Notes: generated from the sequence alone by a model not told the origin. Shown: positions 42,963 through 52,157, counted from the first letter of the stretch. The stretch: DNA of 64,000 nucleotides from Chthoniobacter flavus (GCA_945861435.1 CAMAUX010000006.1:62001-126000), one strand, 5' to 3'. Program-made: numbers and translations.

Positions 42963-44066
42963 TCAGAGGGTTCTGTCTTCGTCGAGGGCGCCCTCGAGCA
43001 CCCGGAGGAAGTTCCCGTGCAGCACGCCCTTGATGTCTCCGGCGCTGTACCCACGGTGTGCGAGCACTTCCGGAATCCGCGTGAGGGCCGCGATGCTGTC
43101 CACGTCGGACGGTGTCTGCTCGTTGCCGAAGCACCCGTCCAGATCGGTGCCGAGGCCCACGTGCAGGGCGGATCCGGTGAGCTGGCAGATATGGTCCATG
43201 TGATTGACCACAGTCTCGAGCGTGACACCGGCCTCCTGCGGGGTGGTGACTCCGCGCTGCCAGCCGGGCGCGAGCATCCATGCATCGAAGGCTGTACCGA
43301 TCACGGCGCCGCGCGCAGCGAGCGCCCGGATCATCTCGTCGCTGAGCTGGCGGTTGTGGGGGACGAGTGAGCGGCAGTTGTGATGGCTGGCCCACACGGG
43401 CCCTTGGTAAAGATCGAGCGCCTCCCAGAACGCATCGTCGCAGAGATGGGTGGCATCGAGGATCATCCCGAGCGCATCCATCTCGCGCAGCAGCCCGCGC
43501 CCCGCCTCGTTGAGACGGCCGGTGGCGTCGGTGCCGTTCGCGTAGATCCCTGGTCCGTAATGCGCGGGACCCACTGCCCGCAGACCGTCCGCATGCGCCC
43601 TGTGGAGGTGGTCGAGGGAAAGCAGCGAGTCAGCGCCTTCCAGAGAAAGCACGTAGCCGATGGGAAGTTGGAGATGGGATCCGTCCCCGGCGGCGAGCGC
43701 TCGTTCCCAGAGGCCCCTGTGGGAGCGCAGCTGCGCGCGGGTGCGGATTTGGAGCATCTCCCCTGCGGCCTCCATGGCGCGGTACCATGCGAGCTGGGCC
43801 TGTGTCATCGCCCATGCCTGAGCCGGTGAACGCCAGCCCACCACGGGACTCCATGCGTTCAATTCGACCCGTGCGAGCTGGGTTGCGACACAAAGGCCGA
43901 TGCCAGCACGACGCATCTCGGGAAGGCTGACGGTCCCGCGGCCATAGCCGGCTTTTCCAGTGAGATGCGCCTCGCAGCGACGCACCTCCTCCAGCGGACG
44001 AGTGAGGTCGCGGTTCCATTCGATGGCGTTGATCGAGAGGTCGAGGTGAGCGTCGAAAATCAGCAT
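42963..44066 (-). CDS. M19 membrane/renal-type dipeptidase
   Basis: Started at ATG 44066 (MLIFDAHLDL) the protein has 367 residues, no signal peptide. The zinc-binding DAHLD motif lies at residues 5-9, the bridging Glu in VLSLEGADSL near 165, and the metal histidines in LDATHLCDDAF and PVWASHHNCRSL. The substrate region continues with VGLGTDLDGCFG. Members hydrolyse dipeptides, often those with a C-terminal D-residue, and some cleave beta-lactams. It is the last gene of a run RidA, D-threonine-aldolase-like, dipeptidase (58 bases after the preceding stop), which supports a role on D-amino-acid dipeptides. Confidence 0.93.
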   Translation of the reverse strand: MLIFDAHLDLSINAIEWNRDLTRPLEEVRRCEAHLTGKAGYGRGTVSLPEMRRAGIGLCVATQLARVELNAWSPVVGWRSPAQAWAMTQAQLAWYRAMEAAGEMLQIRTRAQLRSHRGLWERALAAGDGSHLQLPIGYVLSLEGADSLLSLDHLHRAHADGLRAVGPAHYGPGIYANGTDATGRLNEAGRGLLREMDALGMILDATHLCDDAFWEALDLYQGPVWASHHNCRSLVPHNRQLSDEMIRALAARGAVIGTAFDAWMLAPGWQRGVTTPQEAGVTLETVVNHMDHICQLTGSALHVGLGTDLDGCFGNEQTPSDVDSIAALTRIPEVLAHRGYSAGDIKGVLHGNFLRVLEGALDEDRTL

Positions 44067-44124
44067 GGAATGCGGGGGAGGATGAAGGGGGGGCTTGGAC
44101 GCAGGACCGTGGCGGGCGTTGCGC

Positions 44125-45234
44125 TCAGATGGTGATCCGGCGGCTGCGTGCCGCGACAGGCCAGCGTTCAGGCGGGCCCGCGGGCGTCGCCGCGTACACC
44201 TCGCTGTGCAGCGCCACGGTGGGACAGATGTGCCATGGGATTCCGTAAAGCACGGAGCCGACATGCCAGTCAGCGGCGTGTGCGGTTTCCAGGACGAGAT
44301 GCTCTTCGTTGTGGGCAACAGGATGCGCATCCGGCAGCGCGGGGAAAATCACGCGGGGATGCGGCATCTCGCTCGCGACAGCCTTGTGTCCGAGGTCGAG
44401 GCAGAGCCGATTGGAGCCGGGCTTGCTGATGACCCGTGTGAGGAGCGCTGCGGACGGTAGGAATTCCAGGTCCTGCAGCTTGGCCGCGTAGCCCGCGTCC
44501 CAAAGCACGGTGGTTCCGGGACTACACTCCACTTCTGGATTTTGAGCATGAAAGGGAAAGGTGGGCGAGCCTCCGGCGACGACCGTTGGGACGCTGAGAC
44601 CTGCAGCGAGGAGGCTGTCGCGCAGAGCGCGTACGGGCTTGAAAGCCTTTGTGCATGCGGCTTCCCGCTCCACCGGGTCGGGTTGATGAAGATGGCCGTC
44701 ATACGCATGGAGTCCGGCGCAGCGCACGCCGGCCGTGTCGCGCATGGCGTGGTACAGCGCGGCTGCCCCCACTCGCGGATCCCGTCCGGTGCGGCCCTGG
44801 CCGACGTCGAGGTCGAGGAGGAGATCGACCGTGGTGTCGCTGGCGACAGCTGCGCGGCCGATCTCCGAGAGCACACCTTCATCGTCGCACAGGGCCGAGA
44901 AGCGCGTTGCCGGGAATGCCGCAGCAAGTTGGAGGAACCTCTGAATCCCCGGTCCCACGGGCTGCGCGGAGAGGAGAACGTCGGGAACGCCGGCCTGCGC
45001 CGCCATCTCCGCTTCCGCGATGGTGGCCGCCTTGCACTTGGTGATGCCCAGTGCGAGCTGGCGTCGGAGAATTTGAGGCAGCTTGTGCGTCTTGAGGTGG
45101 GGGCGGAGACGTTCGGGTCCACCCGTCATCGAGACCATGTGGTGGAGATTCTTCTCGATGCGCTCCGGATACAGCACCAGTGCGGGTGAGGGAATGACCG
45201 CGGCGGCGGCATCCGCCAGTTGCATCCAGTCCAT
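44125..45234 (-). CDS. D-threonine aldolase / D-serine dehydratase-like PLP enzyme (alanine-racemase fold)
   Basis: Started at ATG 45234 (MDWMQLADAA) the protein has 369 residues; the open frame continues upstream through the RidA gene and is a shadow there. The N-terminal barrel carries the PLP lysine in LRPHLKTHKLP (near residue 50), then KCKAATIAEAEM and LLDLDVGQGRTG. The C-terminal domain has the metal-site pattern EEHLVLE and GSVLYGIPWHICPTVALH, as in D-threonine aldolase and eukaryotic-type D-serine dehydratase (His and Cys zinc ligands). It acts on D-hydroxy-amino acids in the cytoplasm. It lies between RidA and the M19 dipeptidase. Confidence 0.9.
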   Translation of the reverse strand: MDWMQLADAAAAVIPSPALVLYPERIEKNLHHMVSMTGGPERLRPHLKTHKLPQILRRQLALGITKCKAATIAEAEMAAQAGVPDVLLSAQPVGPGIQRFLQLAAAFPATRFSALCDDEGVLSEIGRAAVASDTTVDLLLDLDVGQGRTGRDPRVGAAALYHAMRDTAGVRCAGLHAYDGHLHQPDPVEREAACTKAFKPVRALRDSLLAAGLSVPTVVAGGSPTFPFHAQNPEVECSPGTTVLWDAGYAAKLQDLEFLPSAALLTRVISKPGSNRLCLDLGHKAVASEMPHPRVIFPALPDAHPVAHNEEHLVLETAHAADWHVGSVLYGIPWHICPTVALHSEVYAATPAGPPERWPVAARSRRITI

Positions 45235-45254
45235 GACGGGCGGCGTGGTTGAGC

Positions 45255-45716
45255 TCACGCGAGTTCGAAGACGGCTTCGATCTCCACGGCGATGTTGCCG
45301 GGAAGCGGTCCCATGCCGACAGCGCTGCGCGCGCCGACGCCGTGCTCCTCGCCGAAGACCTGTTTGAAGAGTTCGCTGCAGCCGTTGATGACTTTCGGAT
45401 GTTCGTAGAAATCGGGGGCCGAATTGACCATGCCGAGCAGCTTCACCACACGACGGATTCGGTCGAGCGATCCGAAGTGATCCCGCAGCGTGGCGAGCAT
45501 GGTGAGGCCGACCTGGCGTGCGGCGGCCGCGCCTTCCTCCAGAGTGAGATCCGAGCCGACGCGCCCCTTGATGAGCGAGCCGTCGGTGCAGACCGGGCCG
45601 TGTCCGGAGACATAAGCGAGGCCCTGACACACCACCACCGGCCGGTAGACGGCGACGGGTTTGGGAGCGGCCGGGAGGACGAGTTGAAGACTGGCGAATC
45701 GGGTTTCGTGGGTCAT
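45255..45716 (-). CDS. RidA family (YjgF/YER057c) protein
   Basis: Started at ATG 45716 (MTHETRFASL) the protein has 153 residues, slightly longer than classical RidA (about 130) and closer to the YjgF-like subgroup with a DRIRRVVKLLGMVNSAPDF segment. The C-terminal GARSAVGMGPLPGNIAVEIE carries the conserved Arg that binds 2-iminoacids and the closing Glu. RidA proteins hydrolyse reactive enamine/imine products of PLP enzymes. It leads a three-gene operon in which the next gene is a PLP enzyme that would form such intermediates, which makes the pairing functionally sensible. Confidence 0.92.
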   Translation of the reverse strand: MTHETRFASLQLVLPAAPKPVAVYRPVVVCQGLAYVSGHGPVCTDGSLIKGRVGSDLTLEEGAAAARQVGLTMLATLRDHFGSLDRIRRVVKLLGMVNSAPDFYEHPKVINGCSELFKQVFGEEHGVGARSAVGMGPLPGNIAVEIEAVFELA

Positions 45717-45892
45717 GTGTGGTCGGAGTTTGGGGATAGTGTGTGGAAAATCAGCGGTGTCTCCGCGGAATGGGCTGCGCTCCGTGCGCATGGCCAACCC
45801 GGGTTCAACGCCGATGGGGAGGGGAAATTTGCACCGAACACGCCAGCCCCTGCAACTCTGCATGGGGTGGAATCCGCGGGACGGGAACGGGT

Positions 45893-48800
45893 CTACTCGG
45901 TGACGGCGAATTCCGGGGAGAGAAGAACGGCTTGGCAGAGTTCTTCAAGAGCGGTGAGCGGGGTGGCGGGTTTGCGGGGATCTGCGAAGTCGCTGCGCGC
46001 GTCCCAGCGCATGGCCATTCCGGGCATGGAGGGCATGCTGGTGCCAATGGCGGTGACGCTCGGGGACCATTGATAGGGGCCGGCGTCCTTGTCGCTCTGG
46101 CTGCTCACGATAAAGTCGAGCGTGTCGCCTTTCTTGACGGCGACTTTCGCGAGATCGGTACAGACCGATTGCGCCTTGGCTTTCCATTCGCCGAGTTCGC
46201 CGGCGCGGCTGGAGATCACGCGTGCAACGACCCCTTCGGTCTTGGCGTCGGTGTGGGTGAGTTCGGCGGTGATGTTCACTTCGCCATCGAGCGGTGCGAC
46301 CCAGCGGCGGATGCTGCTCATCGCGGGGGTGAGGCCGGGGTCGCCGCCCATGGCATCGAGCTTCACTTCGCTGGGTTTGCCGTCGGCGGTTTTGAGTGTG
46401 CCCTTGAACGACTTACCGTCGAAGGCCGTGAGCGAGGCGAAGGCTTTGATGTGCTTCGTCGCGGGATCGAATTCTCCGTAGCCGTATTGCCAGTCCTTGG
46501 ACTCGGGATGCACGAGGTCATTCTGCGGATACGCGGCAAGGTAGCCCTGCGCGCGCTGCAGTTCCTTGTCCGTCGGCTGGCGCTGGAAAATGCGGCGGTA
46601 GAGTTCCGCGATGCGGCTCGTCTCGTCGGGCAGTTCCTTCGTGAGTGTGGCGGCGAGCGCCTTCGCGCTGTCGGTGAGCAGCGGGCTGTTCATCAAAATG
46701 AGAGCGCGTGGCGTGAGGGCGGTGCGGCTGCGTTTTGGCGCGCTGAAATTGGGATCGGGAAAGTCGAAGCTGCGGTAGAGCGACGGCTGCGTCTTGCGAT
46801 CCACGAAGCCGTACACGGTGCGGCGCACGGTGGTGTCGATTTTCTCGGCCTTGCCGAAATGTTCAGGCTGCAGCCGCCCCGTCACGGCAAGCAGGGAGTC
46901 ACGGAACGGCTCCAGATCCAGCGGGCGGATTGGGAAATCGGCGCGCTGATACGCGGCGGTGAGCATCAAGTGCCTGTGCAGTTTCTTGAAGCTCCAGCCA
47001 TTCTCCATAAACCACGCGGCGAGGTGATCGAGCAGCGGCTGATTCGTTGGCTTGTCGCCACGAAAGCCGAAATCGCTCGGTGTGCCGACGATCGGTTCGC
47101 CGAAATGCCAGCCCCACACGCGGTTCACGATCACGCGTGCGGTGAGCGGGTTGTCCTTGCTTGCGATGGCCTGCGCGAGTTCGAGGCGCCCGCTCTGGTC
47201 CTTCGGAAATGGCTCGGGAGCGACATGCTTCAGCGCGGTGAGGAACTGTCGCGGCGCATCGGGGCCTTTCGTGTTGGGATTGCCACGCACGAAGACCTTG
47301 CCGTCATACATTTTCTCCGCATCCACAAAGGTCATCGCGCGCGCCGGTGCGCCGGGATGGTTCGCGAGTTCGGTGAGCGCCTTGGCGGCATTGCGGCGCA
47401 GTCCTTCGGCGACATCGCGGTTGGCGTAGAGTCTGGAAGCAAGGAAGTCCTTACCGGCGAAGACGAAGGGCGAGGCGTCCTCAATGAAGAGGGCGCGCAA
47501 CTGCTGACCCTCGGCATCGGGCAGCGGGTTTTTCTGCGCGGTGTGGAAGCGGTCGATGCTGAGTTTCTCGAGCTCGGCGATGGGCAGTCCTAGTTCATCG
47601 GCGGTCGGGACGCAGAGTTTGCGCAGATGTTCGCGCCAGTTCTCTGCCCACAGTGCGTCCACCTCGGCGGCGTAGAGTTGATTATAGATGTCGCCGATGT
47701 CGCGGAGGGATTTGGGCTTGGTTTTGGCGAAGCTGCGCGCGACGGAGGGCAGCAGTTTTTTGTCGGCGTTTTTGCCGTAGGCTTCGCAAAGCGCGGGGGC
47801 ATTGGCGGCGAAGTCGGCCTCGGGCAGGGCGGAGAGTTCAAGCCACGGGGTGAAGAACTCCGGGTGGCCTTTGACCCATTTGTCCCAATTCTGGACGAAG
47901 CGGTTGTGGATGCTGCTGCTGAGCCGGCGCGGATCGAGGATGTCGGGCGCGATCTTTTTGTCCTTGTAGCTGTTAGTCAGTTGGGAGTCGTGCGCGGCCT
48001 GGAGATAGTCGCCGACCCGCGAACGCGCGGCGCTGAAGGAGCGGTCGGCCTCAAAGGCGATGACGCGGATGTATTCGGCGCGGGCAGCTTTGTTTTTCTC
48101 GGCGTACTCGCGCACTTGCGGAGTGTCTTCCTGGGGCAGCGCGGGCTGGATCTCAGGCTCCTTGCTGCTCTTCAGCACGGCGTGAAGGCCGTAGTAATCC
48201 TTCGTGGTGATGGGCTCCAGTTTGTGATCGTGACAGCGCGCGCAACTGATGGTGAGACCCATGAGGCCGCGGCCGATTACATCGAGCGTGTCGTCCAGCG
48301 TGTCGTCGTCGAGCCTGCGGTCTTTCCGGCGGCCGATGCCGAGGAAGCCCATGGCGGCGAGAGTCTCGGTGTCCTTGGCGGAGTCGAGTTTGTCGGCGGC
48401 GATTTGCTCCCGAATAAAGCGGTCGTAGGGTTTGTCGGCGTTGAAGGCCTTGATGACGTAGTCGCGATAGGTAAAGGCGTTGGTGTAGGAATCGTCGCCG
48501 TTGAAGATGGCGCCCATGTTGTCCGCATAACGCACGACGTCGAGCCAGTGACGGCCCCAGCGTTCGCCGTAGCGTGGATCGGCGAGTAGCCCGTCCACGA
48601 GCTTCTCAAACGCCTGCGGCGAAGTGTCCGCGGCAAAGGCATTCACTTCCGCAAATGAAGGCGGCACACCGACGAGGTCGAGATGCGCGCGACGGATGAG
48701 CGTGCGCTTGTCCGCAGGCTGCGAGGACTTGGTTCCGATGAGTGCATCGAGCGAGGCCGGCTTCGGATCCACGAGTGGCTGGAAGGACCAGTGCTTCACC

Positions 48801-49210
48801 GAATTCTCCAGATGCTGCTCGATCTTCGTCAGCGTGCGCGCGCCCCCGCGCGGATCGGGCGCGCCCATTTTCACCCATTCATCGAGCGCCGCGATCTCTT
48901 CATCACTCAGCTTCTTCTTCGGCGGCATCTGCAAATCCTTGTCCGTCCACTTCACGGCCGTGATGAGCAATGACTTCGCCGGATCGCCCGCGACCAGCGC
49001 CGGCCCCGTGTCGCCGCCCTTCAGTAGACCTTCCTTGGTGTCGAGCAGCAGGTTGCCCTTCTGCTTCTTCTCGGCGCTGTGGCACTCGTAGCAACGCTCG
49101 ACCAAGATCGGGCGGATCTTGTTTTCAAAAAATGCGGTGTCCTCCGCGCGCACGCTTGTGTGTGCAAGGAGCGCGAGGAGGAGAGGGACAAGGATGAACG
49201 GCCTAGGCAT
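45893..49210 (-). CDS. PSD1-type protein: planctomycete cytochrome c + DUF1549 + DUF1553
   Basis: Started at ATG 49210 the protein has 1105 residues with a signal peptide (MPRPFILVPLLLALLAHTSV). A C-type haem site CYECH is at residues 40-44, followed by the family's GDPAKSLLITAVKW and MPPKKKLSDEEIAALDEWVK. DUF1549 occupies about 165-375 (RRAHLDLVGVPPS, RYGERWGRHWLDVVRYADNMG) and DUF1553 about 680-920 (NPLTARVIVNRVWGWHFG, LLDHLAAWFMENGWSFKKLH). The C-terminal portion holds a carbohydrate-binding-like insert. Such proteins are abundant in planctomycetes and verrucomicrobia, normally paired with DUF1501; their activity is unproven. It follows the four-helix-bundle gene with an eight-base overlap. 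Confidence 0.93.
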   Translation of the reverse strand: MPRPFILVPLLLALLAHTSVRAEDTAFFENKIRPILVERCYECHSAEKKQKGNLLLDTKEGLLKGGDTGPALVAGDPAKSLLITAVKWTDKDLQMPPKKKLSDEEIAALDEWVKMGAPDPRGGARTLTKIEQHLENSVKHWSFQPLVDPKPASLDALIGTKSSQPADKRTLIRRAHLDLVGVPPSFAEVNAFAADTSPQAFEKLVDGLLADPRYGERWGRHWLDVVRYADNMGAIFNGDDSYTNAFTYRDYVIKAFNADKPYDRFIREQIAADKLDSAKDTETLAAMGFLGIGRRKDRRLDDDTLDDTLDVIGRGLMGLTISCARCHDHKLEPITTKDYYGLHAVLKSSKEPEIQPALPQEDTPQVREYAEKNKAARAEYIRVIAFEADRSFSAARSRVGDYLQAAHDSQLTNSYKDKKIAPDILDPRRLSSSIHNRFVQNWDKWVKGHPEFFTPWLELSALPEADFAANAPALCEAYGKNADKKLLPSVARSFAKTKPKSLRDIGDIYNQLYAAEVDALWAENWREHLRKLCVPTADELGLPIAELEKLSIDRFHTAQKNPLPDAEGQQLRALFIEDASPFVFAGKDFLASRLYANRDVAEGLRRNAAKALTELANHPGAPARAMTFVDAEKMYDGKVFVRGNPNTKGPDAPRQFLTALKHVAPEPFPKDQSGRLELAQAIASKDNPLTARVIVNRVWGWHFGEPIVGTPSDFGFRGDKPTNQPLLDHLAAWFMENGWSFKKLHRHLMLTAAYQRADFPIRPLDLEPFRDSLLAVTGRLQPEHFGKAEKIDTTVRRTVYGFVDRKTQPSLYRSFDFPDPNFSAPKRSRTALTPRALILMNSPLLTDSAKALAATLTKELPDETSRIAELYRRIFQRQPTDKELQRAQGYLAAYPQNDLVHPESKDWQYGYGEFDPATKHIKAFASLTAFDGKSFKGTLKTADGKPSEVKLDAMGGDPGLTPAMSSIRRWVAPLDGEVNITAELTHTDAKTEGVVARVISSRAGELGEWKAKAQSVCTDLAKVAVKKGDTLDFIVSSQSDKDAGPYQWSPSVTAIGTSMPSMPGMAMRWDARSDFADPRKPATPLTALEELCQAVLLSPEFAVTE

Positions 49211-49655
49211 GGGGAATCTCGTCGATGGAGTTGATGAAGGTGAATGGCGCGGGATGGTTCTCCCGAATGCGGTCACAGGCGGGTTCCGTGGATTCCCTTG
49301 CGGCGATGGCAGCGCGCAGACGGACGAGCATGTGGACGAGTTCCTCGAGGAGGCGCTTTCCATCGGCCATTCGGGCGTCGGTGACGGCTTCCTTTGCGAC
49401 CATCACATCGAGGCAGGCGGCGCATTCGAGGGCGGAGCCGTACGCGATGTCGAGGTACTTGAGCCGGTCCCGGATCGAGAACTTGCCGTTTCCCTCTGCG
49501 AGGTTGAGGGGGACACTGGTGCTGGCGCGGTCGAGTTGACTGCGGACATCGCCGCACGGGCCGACCTCGCGATTGAGGACGGATGACCAGCGGATGAAGG
49601 CAAGGGAGCGCTGGTAGACGAGGAGGCGTTCGTGATCGAGGGGCATTCCCATCAT
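49203..49655 (-). CDS. Four-helix-bundle protein (23S rRNA intervening-sequence family)
   Basis: The protein has 150 residues; ATG codons occur at 49655, 49652 and 49646, the last beginning MPLDHERLLVYQRS. Family markers are present: LLVYQRSLAFI, QLDRASTSVPLNLAEG (the hallmark RAxxSVxxNIAEG), and YGSALECAACLDV. Members were first seen in intervening sequences of bacterial 23S rRNA but many lie elsewhere; their function is unknown. It sits between DUF1501 and the PSD1 gene, overlaps the latter by eight bases, and its 5' side abuts a tandem array of hairpin repeats. That arrangement suggests an inserted unit within the operon. Confidence 0.92.
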   Translation of the reverse strand: MMGMPLDHERLLVYQRSLAFIRWSSVLNREVGPCGDVRSQLDRASTSVPLNLAEGNGKFSIRDRLKYLDIAYGSALECAACLDVMVAKEAVTDARMADGKRLLEELVHMLVRLRAAIAARESTEPACDRIRENHPAPFTFINSIDEIPHA

Positions 49656-50605
49656 CCTTTCCTACTCTTACTCTTACTCCTACTCCGCCCGCCGCTCATA
49701 CTCTCGCTGCCGCCCTTCCACATCGCGCCGCTGCGGCGCGGGGTCGGGCCGGGAGTACGAGTAAAAGTACGAGGCCGCGGATCCAGGCTCTTACTCCTAC
49801 TCCGACTCGAACCGCCGCTCATACTCTCGCTGCCGCTCTTCCACATCGCGCCGCTGCGGCGCGGGGTCGGGCCGGGAGTACGAGTAAAAGTACGAGGCCG
49901 CGGATCCAGGCTCTTACTCCTACTCCGACTCGGACCGCCGCTCGTACTCTCGCTGCCGCCCTTCCACATCGCGCCGCTGCGGCGCAGGGACGCGGCGGGA
50001 GTACGAGTAAAAGTACGAGGCCGCGGATCCAGGCTCTTACTCCTACTCCGACTCCAACCGCCGCTTGTACTCTCGCTACCGCCCTTCCGCATTGCGCCGC
50101 TGCGGCGCAGGGACGGGGCGGGAGTACGAGTAAAAGTAAAAGTACGAGGCCGCGGATCCAGGCTCTTACTCCTACTCATACTCCGACCCCCGCTCATACT
50201 CTCGCCACCGCCCTTCCGCATCGCGCAGCTGCGGCGCAGGGACGGGGCGGGAGTACGAGTAAAAGTAAAAGCCCGAGGCCGCGGATCCAGGCTCTTACTC
50301 CTACTCATACTCCGACCCCCGCTCATACTCTCGCCACCGCCCTTCCACATCGCGCCGCTGCGGCGCAGGGACGGGCCGGGAGTACGAGTACGAGTAAAAG
50401 TACGAGGCCGCAGATGCGGGCTCTTACTCCTACTCGTACTTGAAGACAGGCTCATACTCTCGCTTCTATCCAATCGTATCAGACGGCTGTGGTGTGTGTG
50501 CGATGAGGAGCGCTAAACACGCGATGCAGGGGGTGCGGAGGGAGTAGGAAGTGAAAGTACGAGCAAGAGTAAAAGTACGAGTAAGAGGAAGAGGCGAAGA
50601 AGGAC
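49656..50605 (-). repeat. Tandem array of 123/129-bp hairpin-forming repeats
   Basis: At least six units follow one another head to tail; equivalent points fall at about 49691, 49814, 49937, 50060, 50189, 50318 and 50447, so spacings are 123, 123, 123, 129, 129 and 129. Each unit has a near-perfect palindrome GCGCCGCTGCGGCGC, a purine tract built of AGTACG/AGTAAA hexamers, a CCGCGGATCC core, and a pyrimidine tract CTCTTACTCCTACTC complementary to the purine tract. Length differences are whole hexamers. Both strands are free of stops for about 800 bases because all periods are multiples of three. Hexamer-like runs continue to about 50600 and start directly upstream of the four-helix-bundle ATG. 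Confidence 0.9.
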
Positions 50606-52066
50606 TCAAGACAGGAGGCCCTGGACCACGTGCCCATAGACATCCGTGAGCCGGAAATCACGGCCGGCGTAACGATACGTCAGCTTCTCGTGATCGAAGC
50701 CGAGCAGGTGCATCATCGTCGCGTGGAGGTCGTGGACTTCGACTTTGTCCTGTGCCGCGAGCGCGCCGAAGTCATCGGTGGAGCCGAACACCGACCCGGG
50801 CTTTGATCCGCCGCCGGCCATCCACATGGTGAAGCCGCCGGCATTGTGGTCGCGGCCGATGCCCTTCTTCTTCGCGACGTCGTTGTTGTCGCTGGTCGGG
50901 GTGCGGCCGAATTCGCCGCCCCACACGATGAGGGTGTCCTTGAGCATGTCGCGCTGTTTCAAATCGGTGAGCAGTGCGTGCAGCGGTTGATCGGCGGCAC
51001 CGCAGAGTTCGCGATGGCGCTCGTCGTTGAGGTCGTGCGTGTCCCAGTCGTTGTGATAGACCTGCACGAAGCGGACGCCGCGTTCGGCGAGACGACGCGC
51101 GAGCAGGAGCTGACGGCCCATTTCCGTATCGCCATACAACTCGCGCATGGACTGCGGCTCGCGCGTGAGATCAAAGGCATCCGTCGCCTCGATCTGCATG
51201 CGGAAGGCCGTCTCGAACGCGCTCACGCGGCCTTCGAGCAACGCATCGCCGGGGTGCTTCTGCGCGAAGTCCTCGTGCATCGACCGCATCAGGTCCAGCT
51301 GGCGGCGCTGCTCGCGCAGCGACGTCGTGCCGCTGCGGATGTATTCGATCATTCTCGTGACCGCCGGGTCTTTCGTCGGGATGCCCGTGCCGCCGCACCA
51401 CGCGGGGAGGAAGGCGTTGCTCCACTGCTTGTCGCCGCTCGCCGTGGTGCCATTGGGCGAAAGCGCGACGAAGCCGGGGAGATTCTGATTTTCCGAGCCG
51501 AGCCCATACACCGTCCACGCGCCTACGCTCGGGCGCACACTGGCGAACTCACCGGTGTTCATGACGAGCTGCGCAGGCTCATGCACGCTGGTTTTCGTGT
51601 GCATGGAGCGGATCACGCAGAGTTCGTCCGCATGCTGCGCGAGCTTTGGAAACAATTCGCTGATCTCCATCCCGCACTGCCCGTGCTTTGCGAATTTGAA
51701 CGCTGAGCGCTGGAGTTTCCCACTGAGACGCCCCATGCCGGCGGCTACATCGCCAGCGGCCTTCTGGTAATCCTTCATCACCTCGTCAGCCATTTTGCCG
51801 TGATACTTTTCCAGGGCCGGCTTGGGGTCGAAAGTGTCCACCTGCGAAGGCCCGCCCGTGCAGAAAATGTGAAGCACCCGCTTCGCCTTGGGTGCAAAGT
51901 GGGGCTTCCTCGGTGCGAGCGCCGACAGCGGGGCAGCCTCGGTTGCCATGCCGAGTTGCTGCATCAACGCCGCAAGCCCGAGTCCGCCGAGGCCGAAGGC
52001 GCTGCGGGTGAGGAAGTCGCGCCGCGTGGTGACGGGGCGGCTGCTGGAGCAAAGACGGGGGTTCAT
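50606..52066 (-). CDS. DUF1501 domain protein, Tat-exported
   Basis: The protein has 486 residues with a Tat signal (TTRRDFLTRSAFGLGGLGLA). DUF1501 markers are present throughout: KRVLHIFCTGGPSQVDTFDP near residue 62, GLGSENQNLPGFVAL, RRLAERGVRFVQVYHNDWDTH and LIVWGGEFGRTP followed by GRDHNAGGFTMWMAGGG. The fold is related to the alkaline phosphatase/sulfatase superfamily but the activity is unknown. It is the first gene of a minus-strand operon continuing through the repeat array and four-helix-bundle gene to the DUF1549/DUF1553 cytochrome. A LysR-type operator copy lies 52 bases upstream of its start. Confidence 0.95.
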   Translation of the reverse strand: MNPRLCSSSRPVTTRRDFLTRSAFGLGGLGLAALMQQLGMATEAAPLSALAPRKPHFAPKAKRVLHIFCTGGPSQVDTFDPKPALEKYHGKMADEVMKDYQKAAGDVAAGMGRLSGKLQRSAFKFAKHGQCGMEISELFPKLAQHADELCVIRSMHTKTSVHEPAQLVMNTGEFASVRPSVGAWTVYGLGSENQNLPGFVALSPNGTTASGDKQWSNAFLPAWCGGTGIPTKDPAVTRMIEYIRSGTTSLREQRRQLDLMRSMHEDFAQKHPGDALLEGRVSAFETAFRMQIEATDAFDLTREPQSMRELYGDTEMGRQLLLARRLAERGVRFVQVYHNDWDTHDLNDERHRELCGAADQPLHALLTDLKQRDMLKDTLIVWGGEFGRTPTSDNNDVAKKKGIGRDHNAGGFTMWMAGGGSKPGSVFGSTDDFGALAAQDKVEVHDLHATMMHLLGFDHEKLTYRYAGRDFRLTDVYGHVVQGLLS

Positions 52067-52117
52067 GGGATCAAGAATACGTGTTGGGACGGATCATCTC
52101 ACCTCGTGATTGGGACA

Positions 52118-52151
52118 ATCTTCCTAACGTTGTTTAGTTAGAGCCTAAAGA
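52118..52151. promoter_or_regulatory. Putative LysR operator, copy A (DUF1501 side)
   Basis: The sequence contains CTAA (52125-52128), TTAG (52135-52138) and CTAA (52146-52149) with spacings N6 and N7, preceded by AATCTTC. The same arrangement, with AATCTCC in front, recurs at 52536-52569. It lies 52 bases upstream of the DUF1501 start. Three alternating half-sites at regular spacing resemble sites of dimeric or tetrameric LysR regulators. Confidence 0.65.
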
Positions 52152-52157
52152 CGGTGC

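Noticed and set aside
45743-47593. Long open frame on the plus strand (616 codons) inside the PSD1 gene
   Set aside because: Antisense shadow of DUF1553 coding sequence with low-complexity Gly/Glu/Arg translation.
49632-50516. Repeat array read as protein in either direction (about 270-295 codons)
   Set aside because: Both frames are open only because the repeat length is a multiple of three and contains few stop-like triplets; the products are Ser/Arg- or Leu/Pro-rich low-complexity. I treat it as a DNA or RNA repeat.
49656-50605. CRISPR array
   Set aside because: Units abut directly with no unique spacers, and no cas gene is present.
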